Below are positions 34,564 through 44,124 of a stretch of 64,000 nt of DNA, piece by piece. Made by a program: the position numbers and the translations under genes. Numbering within the stretch: position 1 is the first letter of the stretch; each line of letters opens with the position of its first letter. The notes under the pieces were generated by a model. That model saw nothing but the letters and a program-made list of their open reading frames with translations, did no database searches and was not told the origin of the DNA. Origin of the DNA: AWTP1-13 sp963827545 (GTDB lineage: Bacteria > Pseudomonadota > Alphaproteobacteria > Rhizobiales > Hyphomicrobiaceae); assembly GCA_963827545.1 (NCBI GenBank), contig CAWHBI010000039.1, forward strand, positions 1-64,000, in the 5' to 3' direction.

Positions 34564-35382
34564 CTAAAGCTCCATATGCCGGTCCGTCGGACGCCAGGCA
34601 TTGAACCGCCGGTCGACGCGCACCAGGGCGCCGTTGATGACCAGAACCAGGGCCGTCGCCACCACGACGCCGGCGAACACGCCGGTGGTGTCGAAGTTCT
34701 GGCGCGAATTCTCGATCAGAAACCCCAGCCCCTCGTTGCCGACCAGGAACTCGCCGATGATGGCGGCGCTGACGGCGCGCGGCAGGGCGATCTTCAGCGC
34801 GGAGAAGAAGAACGGGAGCAGCGAGTTCCAGATCACCTCCCGCGAGATCATCGCTTCGCTCGCACCCACGACCCGCGCCATGTTGATCAGCCTTCGGTCC
34901 ACGTTTCTGATCCCGGCGAGCACGGCGATGAAGACCGGGTAGAAGACGAGCAGCCCGACCAGCCAGAGCTTCGGCGCGTCGTCGATCCCGAACCACAGGA
35001 TGAACAGCGGGACGAGCGCATACTTGGGAACGCCGACCGATGCCATGATGTAAGGCTCGACCGCATTGGTGAGCCGCGGCATGCCGCGCAGCACGAAGGG
35101 GAGCGCGACGCCGAAGAAGCAGCCGATGGCGAAGCCTATGGCGGCCAACCTGAGGGTGACATAGGTGTGGCGGATCAGGGCGCCGGACAACGAATCTTCG
35201 ACAATGCGCTGGATCACCTTGAACGGGTCGGCCGCGTAGACCGGCCCCGCCGCGTCCGCACCGATCTTCCAAGCAGCCAGCAGCAGGCCGGCAAGGGCGA
35301 TCCGCCCTGCCGTAACGGCATGCTGGCGCCACCTGACGGGCGGCGGCTCGGCGAGGTCGAAGATGCTTTCGCTACTGCTCAT
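34564..35382 (-). CDS. ABC transporter permease, SsuC/TauC type
   Basis: A 272-residue inner-membrane permease with about six hydrophobic segments. The ATPase-contact (EAA-like) loop is GASEAMISREVIWNSLLP. The ending IENSRQNFDTTGVFAGVVVA is typical for NitT/TauT-family permeases. ATG 35382 overlaps the ATPase stop by four bases. With the second permease and the ATPase it forms an importer; the divergent binding protein at 37186 is its probable partner. The two permeases are different genes, suggesting a heterodimeric channel. Confidence 0.9.
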   Translation of the reverse strand: MSSSESIFDLAEPPPVRWRQHAVTAGRIALAGLLLAAWKIGADAAGPVYAADPFKVIQRIVEDSLSGALIRHTYVTLRLAAIGFAIGCFFGVALPFVLRGMPRLTNAVEPYIMASVGVPKYALVPLFILWFGIDDAPKLWLVGLLVFYPVFIAVLAGIRNVDRRLINMARVVGASEAMISREVIWNSLLPFFFSALKIALPRAVSAAIIGEFLVGNEGLGFLIENSRQNFDTTGVFAGVVVATALVLVINGALVRVDRRFNAWRPTDRHMEL

Positions 35383-36176
35383 TGAACCTGCGCCCTGATG
35401 CGCTGGTAGAGCGCGCCGAATTCGGGATGGGTCATGATGCCGCGAATGTCGCGGGGGCGCGGAATGGTGATGGCATGCTCGCCGGCGATGCGCGCCGGTG
35501 CCCGCGACAGCACCAGCGTGCGGTCGCCGAGCGCGATGGCCTCGGCAATGTCGTGGGTGACGAAGACGATGGTCTTGCGGCCCAAATTCCAAAGCCGCAG
35601 CAGATCCTCCTGCAGCTGGGCGCGGGTCTGGGCGTCGAGCGCGCCGAACGGCTCGTCCATCAGGATGACGGGTGGATCGTACACCAGCGTGCGGATGAGC
35701 GACGCGCGCTTGCGCATGCCGCCCGACAGCTCGTGCGGATAGTGGTTCTCGAAGCCTGCGAGGCCGACGGCGCGGATCAACACCTCGGCACGAGCGCGCG
35801 TCTCGTCGTTCAGCCGACGCTGCACAGCCAGCGGAAACAGCACGTTCTGCAAGGTCGTGCGCCAGGGCAGCAGGTTGTCCTCCTGCGTCACGTAGCCGAT
35901 CTTGCACGAGAGGCCCGGGTTGAGCGCCCTGGGATCGTTGATGGGAGCCGCCTCGGACTGGAACCGCACCTCCCCGCCGCTCGCCGTGTCGATCTGGGCG
36001 ATCATGTTGAGCAGCGTGGTCTTGCCCGAGCCCGAAGGGCCGATGATGGTGAGGAACTCGCCGTCGCTCACCGAGAAGCTCAGGTCCTGGATGACCCAGG
36101 ATTGCGGATCGCGACCGGCGCGGGCGGCAAACCGCTTGCTGAGGTCGCGCACGTCGAGCAGCGGCTGGATGCTCAC
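35379..36176 (-). CDS. ABC transporter ATP-binding protein, SsuB/TauB type
   Basis: A 265-residue ATPase with Walker A GPSGSGKTT, the Q-loop in YVTQEDNLLPWRT, signature LSGGMRKRASL, Walker B VILMDEPFGALD and the switch His in FVTHDIAEA. Start GTG 36176 is two bases after the upstream permease stop and carries GGGAG. It powers the SsuC-type permeases on either side. The QEDNLLPW form of the Q-loop is characteristic of the nitrate/sulfonate/taurine group. Confidence 0.93.
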   Translation of the reverse strand: MSIQPLLDVRDLSKRFAARAGRDPQSWVIQDLSFSVSDGEFLTIIGPSGSGKTTLLNMIAQIDTASGGEVRFQSEAAPINDPRALNPGLSCKIGYVTQEDNLLPWRTTLQNVLFPLAVQRRLNDETRARAEVLIRAVGLAGFENHYPHELSGGMRKRASLIRTLVYDPPVILMDEPFGALDAQTRAQLQEDLLRLWNLGRKTIVFVTHDIAEAIALGDRTLVLSRAPARIAGEHAITIPRPRDIRGIMTHPEFGALYQRIRAQVQ

Positions 36177-36178
36177 GG

Positions 36179-37015
36179 TCAGCTCCCTGCCTGCACGTTC
36201 ACGTCCGCCGGCGGGCGCCAGCGCAGCAGCCGCCGCTCCACGATATTGACGCTCCAGTTGCCAAGAAAGACGATGCAGGTGGTTGCAACCAGGGCGACGA
36301 ACACACCGGTCGTATCAAAGTTCATGGCCCCGAGCTGGATGAGGTAGCCAAGGCCGCGATTGGCCGAGATCAATTCGGCAATGACCGCCCCACCGATCGC
36401 ATAAGGCATGGCGATGCGGAAGCCGGTGAAGATGTGAGGCACGGCGCCAGGAAAGACGATGTGGCGCGCCACGTCGCGCTCGTTCGCCCCCATCACCTGG
36501 GCCACTTGCACGAGCTTGGCGTCGAGGGCGCGAATGCCGCCCAGCGCGCTGAAGTAGACGATGAAGAACACCGTGATGGCCACCAGGGCGATCTTGGACT
36601 CGATGCCGATGCCGAACCACAGGATGAAGAGTGGGGCCAGCGCCAGCTTCGGCGCGCCGTATCCGCCGACCATGAACGGGTCGAGGATGGCGGTGACGAT
36701 CGGCAGGCGGCGAAGGGCAAAGGGCAATGCGGCGGCCGGAATCGCGCCGATCAGGAAGCCCGCGATGGCCTCGACCAGCGTGTAGGAGGCATGGTGCAGG
36801 ATCTCGCCATTGAACACACCATTGGCGAGGCGCGTAACGACGCCCCAGGGCGATCCGATCCAGTAGGTGCCCAGGGCAAGACTCAGCGCTTGCCAGATGG
36901 CGAACAGGATGGCCAGCACGAGGAATTGGTCGACGCGCATCCGGAGCGAGGTGCCGAGCCGAGCCAGCGCCACCCGAGCGGACCCGGACTCAGTGGATTG
37001 TTCCCAGGCGGCCAT
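36179..37015 (-). CDS. ABC transporter permease, SsuC/TauC type
   Basis: A 278-residue permease, first gene of the minus-strand unit. Hydrophobic segments begin at about residue 30 (FLVLAILFAIWQALSLALG). The loop GANERDVARHIVFPGAVPHI contacts the ATPase. ATG 37015 has GAGAGGAA before it. A divergent promoter region of 170 bases separates it from the binding protein at 37186, so transporter and binding protein can be regulated together. Confidence 0.9.
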   Translation of the reverse strand: MAAWEQSTESGSARVALARLGTSLRMRVDQFLVLAILFAIWQALSLALGTYWIGSPWGVVTRLANGVFNGEILHHASYTLVEAIAGFLIGAIPAAALPFALRRLPIVTAILDPFMVGGYGAPKLALAPLFILWFGIGIESKIALVAITVFFIVYFSALGGIRALDAKLVQVAQVMGANERDVARHIVFPGAVPHIFTGFRIAMPYAIGGAVIAELISANRGLGYLIQLGAMNFDTTGVFVALVATTCIVFLGNWSVNIVERRLLRWRPPADVNVQAGS

Positions 37016-37185
37016 TTCCTCTCCGCATGCCGGCACGCGACGACTGCGTGCGCCGCGCTTGTGTGACCACGGCGCTTCACTCGAATGCCCCGACCGGCGC
37101 AACTGTGTCTCTTACCACGCGTTGTGACGGCCTGAGCTTTTTGTTACAGGAGTCTTAGGCAGCAACGATAATTCGGGAGGAAAAG

Positions 37186-38202
37186 ATGTTCAAATGGCCA
37201 AAACTGGTAGCCGCATCTGGCCTGGGCATCGCCATTGGGCTAGCTCCCACCGCCGGCGAGTGTCAGCAGGAGACCGAGGTCGTCTTTGCCATTCCGGCCC
37301 TGACCCTCACCTTTTCGACGCATTTCGTCGCCCAGGATGCCGGCTTCTTCAAGAAGGAGGGTCTGAAGGTCACCGACCGGAACCTGGTTGGCGTTGCCTC
37401 TGTGAACGCCGTACTCGCCGGAAGCGCCGAGTTCACCATGGGGACGGGGCCCATCTTCCTTCGTGCGGCCGCGCAGGGGCAAAGGTTCCTGGCGATCGTC
37501 AATCTGGTGGACCGGCCGTTGGTCGAATTGGTCCTGCGCAAAGACGTGGCCGACGCAGCGGGAATCACGGACCAGACCTCGCCCGCTGATCGTGCCAAGG
37601 CCCTGAAGGGCAAAACCATTGCCATTCAGGGAGTCGGGAGCATCGTTCACGCGTGGCAGCGGTATGTCACGAACCGCGCTGGGCTCGACGTCGAGAAAGA
37701 CGTCCGCATAGCGCCGATGGAACCGTCGGCCATGTTTCCAGCGCTGGAGAACAAGGCGATCGACGGCTATGCGACGTCCATGCCCTTCACCACCCAGGCG
37801 GTGGTCAAAGGTTCGGCGATCATGCTGGCCAGCTCCACCTTCGATGCGCCCGAGTTGCTCCCGTTCGCCTATGCCCTGGTCTATACGCGACCCGAGGTCT
37901 GCAAGGAGAAGCGCGACCTGTGCGCACGCATGGCTCGCGCCTACATCGGCGCTGCCAAGATGATCCAGGACAAGCCCGACGAGGTCTTCGAGACCGTCCT
38001 GAAGAAGCGCTTCGAGAAGATGGACCCGCAGCTGCTCAACGCCGCCTGGAAGGTCGCCCAGAAAGCGCACGCCAAGGACATCCGGGTGACGGTGGCGCAG
38101 CTCGAGAACTCTCAGAAGGTCAGCCTCGACGCCAAGCTGCTCGATCCCAAGGACGCGCTGAAGAGCTATGACGGCCTCTTCACGGACGAGTTCGTGAAGT
38201 GA
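37186..38202 (+). CDS. NitT/TauT-type ABC solute-binding protein
   Basis: A 338-residue periplasmic binding protein with a signal peptide (MFKWPKLVAASGLGIAIGLA) and the core VVFAIPALTLTFSTHFVAQDAGFFKKEGL. The two-lobe core includes SAEFTMGTGPIFLRA and GKTIAIQGVGSIVHAW. GGGAGG precedes ATG 37186. It faces the SsuBC-type transporter genes head to head and is almost certainly their binding protein. Downstream, 27 bases after its stop, starts an iron-type ABC permease, so it may also be co-transcribed with the second importer. Confidence 0.9.
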   Translation: MFKWPKLVAASGLGIAIGLAPTAGECQQETEVVFAIPALTLTFSTHFVAQDAGFFKKEGLKVTDRNLVGVASVNAVLAGSAEFTMGTGPIFLRAAAQGQRFLAIVNLVDRPLVELVLRKDVADAAGITDQTSPADRAKALKGKTIAIQGVGSIVHAWQRYVTNRAGLDVEKDVRIAPMEPSAMFPALENKAIDGYATSMPFTTQAVVKGSAIMLASSTFDAPELLPFAYALVYTRPEVCKEKRDLCARMARAYIGAAKMIQDKPDEVFETVLKKRFEKMDPQLLNAAWKVAQKAHAKDIRVTVAQLENSQKVSLDAKLLDPKDALKSYDGLFTDEFVK

Positions 38203-38229
38203 TTCGCGCGGACCTGCCGGAGCACCGCA

Positions 38230-39984
38230 ATGTCTCCGGTCGGTAGCCGCGGCGATGCAAGGCTGGCAGCCCCTGGCCGAAAGGGACCACTGCCGCGGCT
38301 CGAAACTTGCGTGATGGGTGCCGCGGTTGTCGCCCTTATCGTGCTGGTCGTACTTCCGCTGCTTTTCCTCCTGGTCGGCAGCTTGCGCGGCGAGGAGGGG
38401 CTTTCGCTCGAGCACTTCATGGAGGCGCTGTCGGGCCGCCTCTACCTGCAGGCCCTGCGCAACTCCCTGGTGCTCGGCGCGTGGACCGGTCTCTTGAGTG
38501 TTGTCATAGGGCTGCCAATGGCCTGGGCCGTCAGCCGCACCAACGTGCCGGCCCCTGCCCTGTTCCGTGTCACGGCAACTCTCTCCTATCTCTCTCCGCC
38601 CTTTCTGACCGCCATCGCCTACGTCAACCTCTTCAGCCCGAACGCCGGATTGATCAACGTGTTTGTACGTGAGGTGGTGGGTGCGCCTTGGTTGACTTTC
38701 GATATTTTCACAATGAGCGGCCTCGTGCTGGTCACCGTGCTTCACACCTTTCCGTTCGTCTTCCTGCTCGCCTCCAGCGCTCTGCAGTCGGTCGACGCGT
38801 CCTACGAGGAAGCGGCGCAGATACTCGGTGCGGGCAAGCTGCGCACGGCCCTGTTCGTAACGCTGCCGCTGATCGCGCCGGCTGTGCTGGCGGGCACGCT
38901 GCTGGCCTTCGTCAATGCCATCGCCTTGTTCGGCTCGCAAGCGATCCTGGGTCTGCCCGGCCGGATCGTCACGCTGCCCACCCGCATCTACGCCCTCTTC
39001 GACTATCCGCCCCAGTATGGGCTGGCATCGGCCTTGTCGCTGCTGTTCATCATCATCACCGTCGCCGCGCTATACCTGCAGCATCGCTTTCTCGCCCGCC
39101 GCTCCTACGTCACGGTTGGCGGCAAAGGCGCGCGGCCTCAGCTCATCGATCTGGGCCCCGTGCGATGGCTTCTGTTCGGGTTCTGCGTGCTGGTGTTCGT
39201 AGTCGCGATCATCCTTCCCTACGGCGCGCTGATCGCGGTCTCCTTGTCCAAGTCCTGGGGGTTGAGCTTCTGGAAGGGCCTGACTCTGGCGAATTACCGG
39301 TTCGTGCTGTTCGAGTATGGCGTCACCCAGCGGGCCATCCTGAACAGCCTACTCCTCGCCACGGTCGCCGCGACCATTGCGGTGCTGCTCGGCACCGTGA
39401 TCAGCTGGATCGACGTGCGCACCAGGATGCCCGGGCGGCGCCTGCTCGACTACGCGGCGCTCGTACCGCTCGGCCTGCCGGGCATCGTCATGGCGGTGGC
39501 GCTGATCCAGTTCTGGCTGACCATGCCCATCGCGCTCTACGGCACCCTGGCGATCCTCCTGCTTGCCTATGTCGGCCGCTACATCCCGCTCGGGGTGCGG
39601 GCCGCCAACACATCTCTGCGCCAAATCGATCCCTCGCTGGAGGAGAGCGCCCGGGTGCTCGGAGCATCGTGGGGGCGGACGCTGCGCGAGATCACGCTGC
39701 CGCTCATTCGCCCCGGCCTGTTCGCAGGCTGGCTCCTGGTGTTCGTGCCGGTCATCCAGGAGCTCAGCGCGTCGATCCTGCTCTTCAGCTCGAGCTCCAT
39801 CACGCTGGCGGTGGCGGTCTACAATCTCTACGAGACAGGCTACACCGAGCCGGTGGCGGCCTTGGCCATGGTCAACATGGCCATCATCAGCCTGGCCCTG
39901 CTGGTCGCCAACTGGCTTGCCTCCGGCCGGGTGGCTGTGCGGCCCACGGGAGACGGTGCCGTCAGAGCAGGAGCGTCGGCCTGA
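38230..39984 (+). CDS. ABC transporter permease, two-domain FbpB type
   Basis: A 584-residue permease that fuses two six-helix halves, as in Fe3+ and related (FbpB/ThiP-like) importers. Two ATPase-contact loops are seen: SYEEAAQILGAGKLRTALFV and SLEESARVLGASWGRTLREI. Start ATG 38230. The stop overlaps the ATPase start (TGATG at 39982). Family members carry iron(III), thiamine, 2-aminoethylphosphonate or organic anions; the substrate is unclear here. The matching binding protein is probably at 42056. Confidence 0.9.
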   Translation: MSPVGSRGDARLAAPGRKGPLPRLETCVMGAAVVALIVLVVLPLLFLLVGSLRGEEGLSLEHFMEALSGRLYLQALRNSLVLGAWTGLLSVVIGLPMAWAVSRTNVPAPALFRVTATLSYLSPPFLTAIAYVNLFSPNAGLINVFVREVVGAPWLTFDIFTMSGLVLVTVLHTFPFVFLLASSALQSVDASYEEAAQILGAGKLRTALFVTLPLIAPAVLAGTLLAFVNAIALFGSQAILGLPGRIVTLPTRIYALFDYPPQYGLASALSLLFIIITVAALYLQHRFLARRSYVTVGGKGARPQLIDLGPVRWLLFGFCVLVFVVAIILPYGALIAVSLSKSWGLSFWKGLTLANYRFVLFEYGVTQRAILNSLLLATVAATIAVLLGTVISWIDVRTRMPGRRLLDYAALVPLGLPGIVMAVALIQFWLTMPIALYGTLAILLLAYVGRYIPLGVRAANTSLRQIDPSLEESARVLGASWGRTLREITLPLIRPGLFAGWLLVFVPVIQELSASILLFSSSSITLAVAVYNLYETGYTEPVAALAMVNMAIISLALLVANWLASGRVAVRPTGDGAVRAGASA

Positions 39985-41108
39985 TGGCTGGGATCAGCAT
40001 ACGCGGCCTGTCGAAGAGCTATGGCGGGGGTGCGGCCATGGCCGCCGTCAGCGACCTAGCGCTCGACATTGCCGATGGCCAGTTCGTCACGCTGCTTGGG
40101 CCGAGCGGCTGCGGCAAGACCACGACGTTGCGGCTGATCGCCGGCTTCATCGCCCCCGACGCGGGTACCATCCATGCGGACGGCCGCCTCGTCTCGTCGA
40201 GGGAGCACGTTGTGCCGCCGGAAGAGCGCGGCATGGGCATGGTGTTTCAAAACTATGCCGTTTGGCCGCACAAGACAGTGTTCGAGAACGTCGTCTTCGG
40301 TCTGAAGCTGCGCGGCCTGGCTGCCAGCGAAGCGCGTGCCCGGGTCAAGGCGACGCTGGCGCTCGTCAATCTGACGGGGTTCGAAGACCGGCTTCCAAGC
40401 GAGCTGTCCGGCGGCCAGCAGCAGCGCGTCGCCCTGGCGCGCAGCCTCGTGGTCGAGCCCAAGATCCTGCTGCTCGACGAGCCCTTGAGCAATCTCGATG
40501 CCAAGCTGCGCGAGCGCATGCGCGGTGAGCTGAAACAGCTGCAGCGCCGGACCGGGATCACCTTCGTCTACGTCACGCACGACCAGGCGGAGGCGCTGGC
40601 GCTATCCGACCGAATTGCCGTCATTCAGGGCGGCAGGCTGCAGCAGTTCGGCACGCCGCAGGAGGTCTACGCGCGGCCCGCCAGCCGCGTGGTTGCGGAT
40701 TTCATGGGTCTGGTCAACCTGGTGCCGGCGACAGTGGAGGCTGCGGAAGGGAGCCGCGGCCGACTGCGGATAGCGTCAGGCTGGATGATGGAAGTCGATA
40801 TGCCGAACGCGACCACGCCGGGCCGGACCGTCGAGATCGCCATCAGGCCAGAAAACATCCGCCTCCAGCGGCCTCAGGGGGCGGAGGGGGCTGACCAGCG
40901 CGCGACGGTCACCGAGTTCACCTTCCTCGGGAGCATCATCGAGTATCATGTGGCGCTCGAGGACGGCACGGTGCTGCGCGTGCAGACCCATCCCCTTGAG
41001 CAGTTCGCGATCGGCGATGGGGTAGCGGTGCGCATCGACGCCAGCCAATGCACCGTGTTCGATGCGCCGGGGGCGCCAACGGCCACGACTTTGGGAGCAA
41101 ACGCATGA
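39984..41108 (+). CDS. ABC transporter ATP-binding protein, FbpC/PotA type
   Basis: A 374-residue ATPase with Walker A GPSGCGKTT, Q-loop MVFQNYAVWPH, signature LSGGQQQRVALARS, Walker B ILLLDEPLSNLD and switch FVYVTHDQAEA. A C-terminal TOBE regulatory domain begins at about residue 280 (VEIAIRPENIRLQRP). It drives the FbpB-type permease just upstream. Its stop overlaps the alpha/beta hydrolase start by four bases (ATGA at 41105). Confidence 0.93.
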   Translation: MAGISIRGLSKSYGGGAAMAAVSDLALDIADGQFVTLLGPSGCGKTTTLRLIAGFIAPDAGTIHADGRLVSSREHVVPPEERGMGMVFQNYAVWPHKTVFENVVFGLKLRGLAASEARARVKATLALVNLTGFEDRLPSELSGGQQQRVALARSLVVEPKILLLDEPLSNLDAKLRERMRGELKQLQRRTGITFVYVTHDQAEALALSDRIAVIQGGRLQQFGTPQEVYARPASRVVADFMGLVNLVPATVEAAEGSRGRLRIASGWMMEVDMPNATTPGRTVEIAIRPENIRLQRPQGAEGADQRATVTEFTFLGSIIEYHVALEDGTVLRVQTHPLEQFAIGDGVAVRIDASQCTVFDAPGAPTATTLGANA

Positions 41109-42031
41109 CGCATGACACGGATCGGGGCAGATCGATCGTCGGCCGGGAGCACTGGACCAACAAGGGCGACGTTCGCCTGTTTCTTTGGCAGAAGGCCGCC
41201 GCGGAGACGAGAGGCAAACAGGGCACCATCCTGTTCGTGCACGGCTCCTCGATGGCCTCGCAGCCGACCTTCGATCTGCAGGTGTCGGGTCGGCCTGACA
41301 GCTCGGTGATGGACTGGTTCGCTGCCCGCAACTTCGACACCTGGTGCGTCGACATGGAGGGCTACGGGCGCTCCGACAAGAAGCGCAGCATCAATTTCGA
41401 CATTGCCAACGGTGCCGACGATTTGGCCGCCGCATCGCAGTACATTCTCGACAAGGCCGGATCGGGGCCTCTTCTCGTCTACGGCATCTCATCGGGTGCC
41501 CTGCGCGCCGCCGTTTTTGCCGAGCGCCATCCGGAGCGTGTGAAGCGCCTGGCGCTCGACGCGTTCGTTTGGACCGGAGAGGGCAGCCCAACGCTGGCCG
41601 AGCGCAAGAAGAAGCTTTCCGAGTTTCAGGCCAAGAATCGGCGCCCGATCGACAAGGCGTTCGTCTACAGCATCTTCAACCGCGATCACCCCGGCACGGC
41701 CGAGGACAAGGTGATCGAAGCCTTCGCCAACGCCATCCTGGCGCTCGACAACTCGGTGCCGACCGGCACGTACGTGGACATGTGCTCCAGGCTGCCGCTG
41801 GTCGACCCCGCCAAGATCGTGGTGCCGACCATCCTCATGCGTGGCCAGTGGGATGGCATCGCCAGCGTCGATGACCTTGTCGCCTTCTTCAACCGCCTGC
41901 CCAACCCCGACAAGCAGTTCGCCGTGATGCCAGGCATCTCGCACGCATCGTTCCAGCAGAAGAACTACCTGCTGGTCTATCACATCCTCTGGAGCTTCTT
42001 TTCGCAGCCCGATCCCCTCTACCGCGGGTAG
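41105..42031 (+). CDS. Alpha/beta hydrolase
   Basis: A 308-residue hydrolase. The oxyanion region is LFVHGSSMAS; the nucleophile elbow reads YGISSGAL, where Ser in G-I-S-S-G is the probable nucleophile; the acid could be Asp in MRGQWDGIAS and the His in MPGISHASF. The enzyme lacks a signal peptide and so is cytoplasmic. Its position, overlapping an importer ATPase and followed by the importer's binding protein, says that it acts on the imported compound, perhaps opening an ester or lactone. Confidence 0.87.
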   Translation: MTHDTDRGRSIVGREHWTNKGDVRLFLWQKAAAETRGKQGTILFVHGSSMASQPTFDLQVSGRPDSSVMDWFAARNFDTWCVDMEGYGRSDKKRSINFDIANGADDLAAASQYILDKAGSGPLLVYGISSGALRAAVFAERHPERVKRLALDAFVWTGEGSPTLAERKKKLSEFQAKNRRPIDKAFVYSIFNRDHPGTAEDKVIEAFANAILALDNSVPTGTYVDMCSRLPLVDPAKIVVPTILMRGQWDGIASVDDLVAFFNRLPNPDKQFAVMPGISHASFQQKNYLLVYHILWSFFSQPDPLYRG

Positions 42032-42055
42032 CACCCGCAACCGTTGGAGGTCACG

Positions 42056-43297
42056 ATGAGACGCCTCTTGCGCACGCTGGCCACAGCGCCCCGCTTCCAT
42101 GGAACGCCGACCGTGGGTCAGGCGCGAACCGACTCCCCTCCCCCTTGCGGGGAGGGGTTGGGGGTGGGGGTAACACTCAAGGGGACGCTTTCCCCTGTGT
42201 CTTCACCCCACCCGGCTCGGCACGCCAAGAGCGCGCCTCGCCACCCTCCCCGTCAAGGGGAGGGTAATTGGGTTGCGCGCTTGGGAAGGCGCGCGCTTCA
42301 TCCATACCGGGTGCTGACGCTCGCGCTCCTTTTGGGGCCTGCTACGTCCTTGGCATCCGAGGTCGACCTGGCGGCAGCCAAGAAGGAAGGCCAGGTCGTC
42401 TGGTACACGTCGACGCCGATCGAGACGGCACAGAAGATCGCCAAGCTGTTCGAGACCGAAACGGCCATCAAGGTGGAGATGTTCCGCTCGGGCGGCTCGG
42501 CGATCCTGCGGCGTTTCCTGCAGGAGAGCCAAGCGGGGCGGACGGCGGTCGACGTGATGACGACATCCGATCCCGCGGCTACGGCCTCGCTGGCGCGAAA
42601 GGGCACGTTTGTCGCCTTCAAGCCCAAGAACTTCGACAAGATCGTCGAGGAGGGCAGGGACAAGGACGGCCATTTCGTGGCGCAGCGGCTCAACCTGATG
42701 ACCATCTACGCGCGCTCCGACAAGCTGCCCGCCGCCGACCTGCCCAAGACCTGGGGCGACCTGCATGACGCCAAGTACAAGGGCAAGCTGGTCATGACCG
42801 ATCCCTCGTTCACGGCCCTCCAGTTGACTGTGATCGGGATGATGTCCAAGAACCTCGGCTGGGAGTTCTACGAGAAGCTGCGCAAGAACGACATCATGGT
42901 CGTTCAGGGCAACCAGCAGGTCTCCGACAACATCAAGCGCGGCGAGCGGCTGGTCGCCGTCGGGGCGCTCGACAGCTACGCCGCCGACGACCGCAAGGCA
43001 GGCCATCCCATCGTCACCATCCTGCCGGCCGATGGCACCTTCGTCATCCCATCGCCCACCGCCGTCATCAAGGGGTCGCCCAACCCGAACGCCGCCAAGC
43101 TGTTCGCCGAGTTCATGATCGGCGATGGCGTCCAGCGGCTTTTTCCCGAGGATGGCGGGTACGCGGCGCGCAAGGACATTCCGCCGCCGGCGGACGGAGT
43201 GGCCCTCGATAAGATCAAAGTCCTCCCGGTCGACTACGACTACATCGAGAAGGAGGCGGCCCGCATCAAGAAGCGGTTCAACGAGGTCTTCCAGTAA
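42056..43297 (+). CDS. ABC transporter solute-binding protein (iron/organic-anion type) with a repeat inserted before its signal sequence
   Basis: A 413-residue reading frame. The mature domain begins at about residue 100 (SEVDLAAAKKEGQVVWYTST) and shows the FbpA/type 1 binding-protein pattern, ending KRFNEVFQ. Unusually the hydrophobic signal core (VLTLALLLGPATSLAS) lies at residues 82-97, because 26 codons after the start a palindromic element (42133-42265) was read through, giving DSPPPCGEGLGVGV. TTGGAGG precedes ATG 42056. It closes the importer operon begun at 38230. Whether the extended leader is functional, or translation restarts near GTG just before the core, cannot be told. Confidence 0.87.
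   Translation: MRRLLRTLATAPRFHGTPTVGQARTDSPPPCGEGLGVGVTLKGTLSPVSSPHPARHAKSAPRHPPRQGEGNWVARLGRRALHPYRVLTLALLLGPATSLASEVDLAAAKKEGQVVWYTSTPIETAQKIAKLFETETAIKVEMFRSGGSAILRRFLQESQAGRTAVDVMTTSDPAATASLARKGTFVAFKPKNFDKIVEEGRDKDGHFVAQRLNLMTIYARSDKLPAADLPKTWGDLHDAKYKGKLVMTDPSFTALQLTVIGMMSKNLGWEFYEKLRKNDIMVVQGNQQVSDNIKRGERLVAVGALDSYAADDRKAGHPIVTILPADGTFVIPSPTAVIKGSPNPNAAKLFAEFMIGDGVQRLFPEDGGYAARKDIPPPADGVALDKIKVLPVDYDYIEKEAARIKKRFNEVFQ
42133..42265. repeat. Palindromic element inside a coding sequence (three-stem type)
   Basis: Hairpin one pairs CCCCTCCCC with GGGGAGGGG around a 5-base loop (about 42135-42157). A central stem pairs GGGTGGGGG with a CACCCCACCC segment. Hairpin three pairs ACCCTCCCC (42243-42251) with GGGGAGGGT (42257-42265). 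It has no in-frame stop and adds about 44 residues to the host protein. Same architecture as the elements at 48611 and 63371. Confidence 0.82.
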
Positions 43298-43303
43298 GCC
43301 TGG

Positions 43304-43936
43304 TCACGCACCAAACGCGATGCTCGCCAGGCGGTGGAGCGATTGCTCGCAGTACTCCGGCTCGGCGCCGTCGCGCGCTGGCAGGCTCATGCGATTGTGC
43401 CAGAACACCGGCATCCCGACATTGTGAGCGCCGGGCACATCTGCGGCGGAGCCGGCAACGAACAACGTCCGCTCGGGCCTGGTTCCGAGCGCTCGCAAGG
43501 CGGTTCGATAGGGCTCGGGCCGTGGCTTGTAGAAGCCGGCGCTCTCGGCCGTGATCACGACCTTGAAGAGGTCCCCAACGCGTTCTGCTGCGATACGCCC
43601 GAGCCGCTCGGAGCAATTGGTGACAACGGCGAGCGGTAGGCGATCGGCGAGGGTGGCAAGGACGCCAGGCGCCTCGGGCCACGGCTCGATCTCACTCCAT
43701 CGGCTTTCAAGGCGCTCCGCCAGGGAGCCCGGCAAGCCCACGTCGACGGCTGCTTCGCGGACGAGCGCTCCATAGGGCCGGTAGGCGCCGCACCCGTAGG
43801 TGATCTCGAGATAGCGCTGGCGCCACCTGCGGCCGTCCGCGGACGAGCCGGCAACCCTGTTCCACAAGGTCCAGGAATCGAGGAGCGCGGTCAGCAGGTC
43901 GAACACGACCGCGTCGTATCTGGATGTGCTTGTCAC
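43304..43936 (-). CDS. HAD superfamily hydrolase, haloacid dehalogenase type II-like
   Basis: A 210-residue haloacid-dehalogenase-like enzyme. Motif I is VVFDLLTALLD: the nucleophile Asp is present, though the usual Gly-Thr after it is replaced by Thr-Ala. Motif II is VVTNCSER, motif III Lys is in FYKPRPEPY, and motif IV is VAGSAADVPGAHNVGM. Start GTG 43936 is chosen for family length; GTG 43945 is equally possible. It converges on the binding protein with six bases between stops. Substrate cannot be named. Confidence 0.85.
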   Translation of the reverse strand: MTSTSRYDAVVFDLLTALLDSWTLWNRVAGSSADGRRWRQRYLEITYGCGAYRPYGALVREAAVDVGLPGSLAERLESRWSEIEPWPEAPGVLATLADRLPLAVVTNCSERLGRIAAERVGDLFKVVITAESAGFYKPRPEPYRTALRALGTRPERTLFVAGSAADVPGAHNVGMPVFWHNRMSLPARDGAEPEYCEQSLHRLASIAFGA

Positions 43937-44124
43937 GGGTTCCACGCGCTGCCCGCTCTTGCAAATCGCTTGCGCATCGATGCTCCTCACTATCACCCGC
44001 GCCCGAACCTGGGGCGGTTTGGCCACAGTGCTGGAGGATCATGCCGACGCACAGGTTCGGACAGCCGGTTCGAGCAATTATACCTTCTCTACGCAACGAT
44101 TCGTCACAAGGCGGTTCCAGCAGG

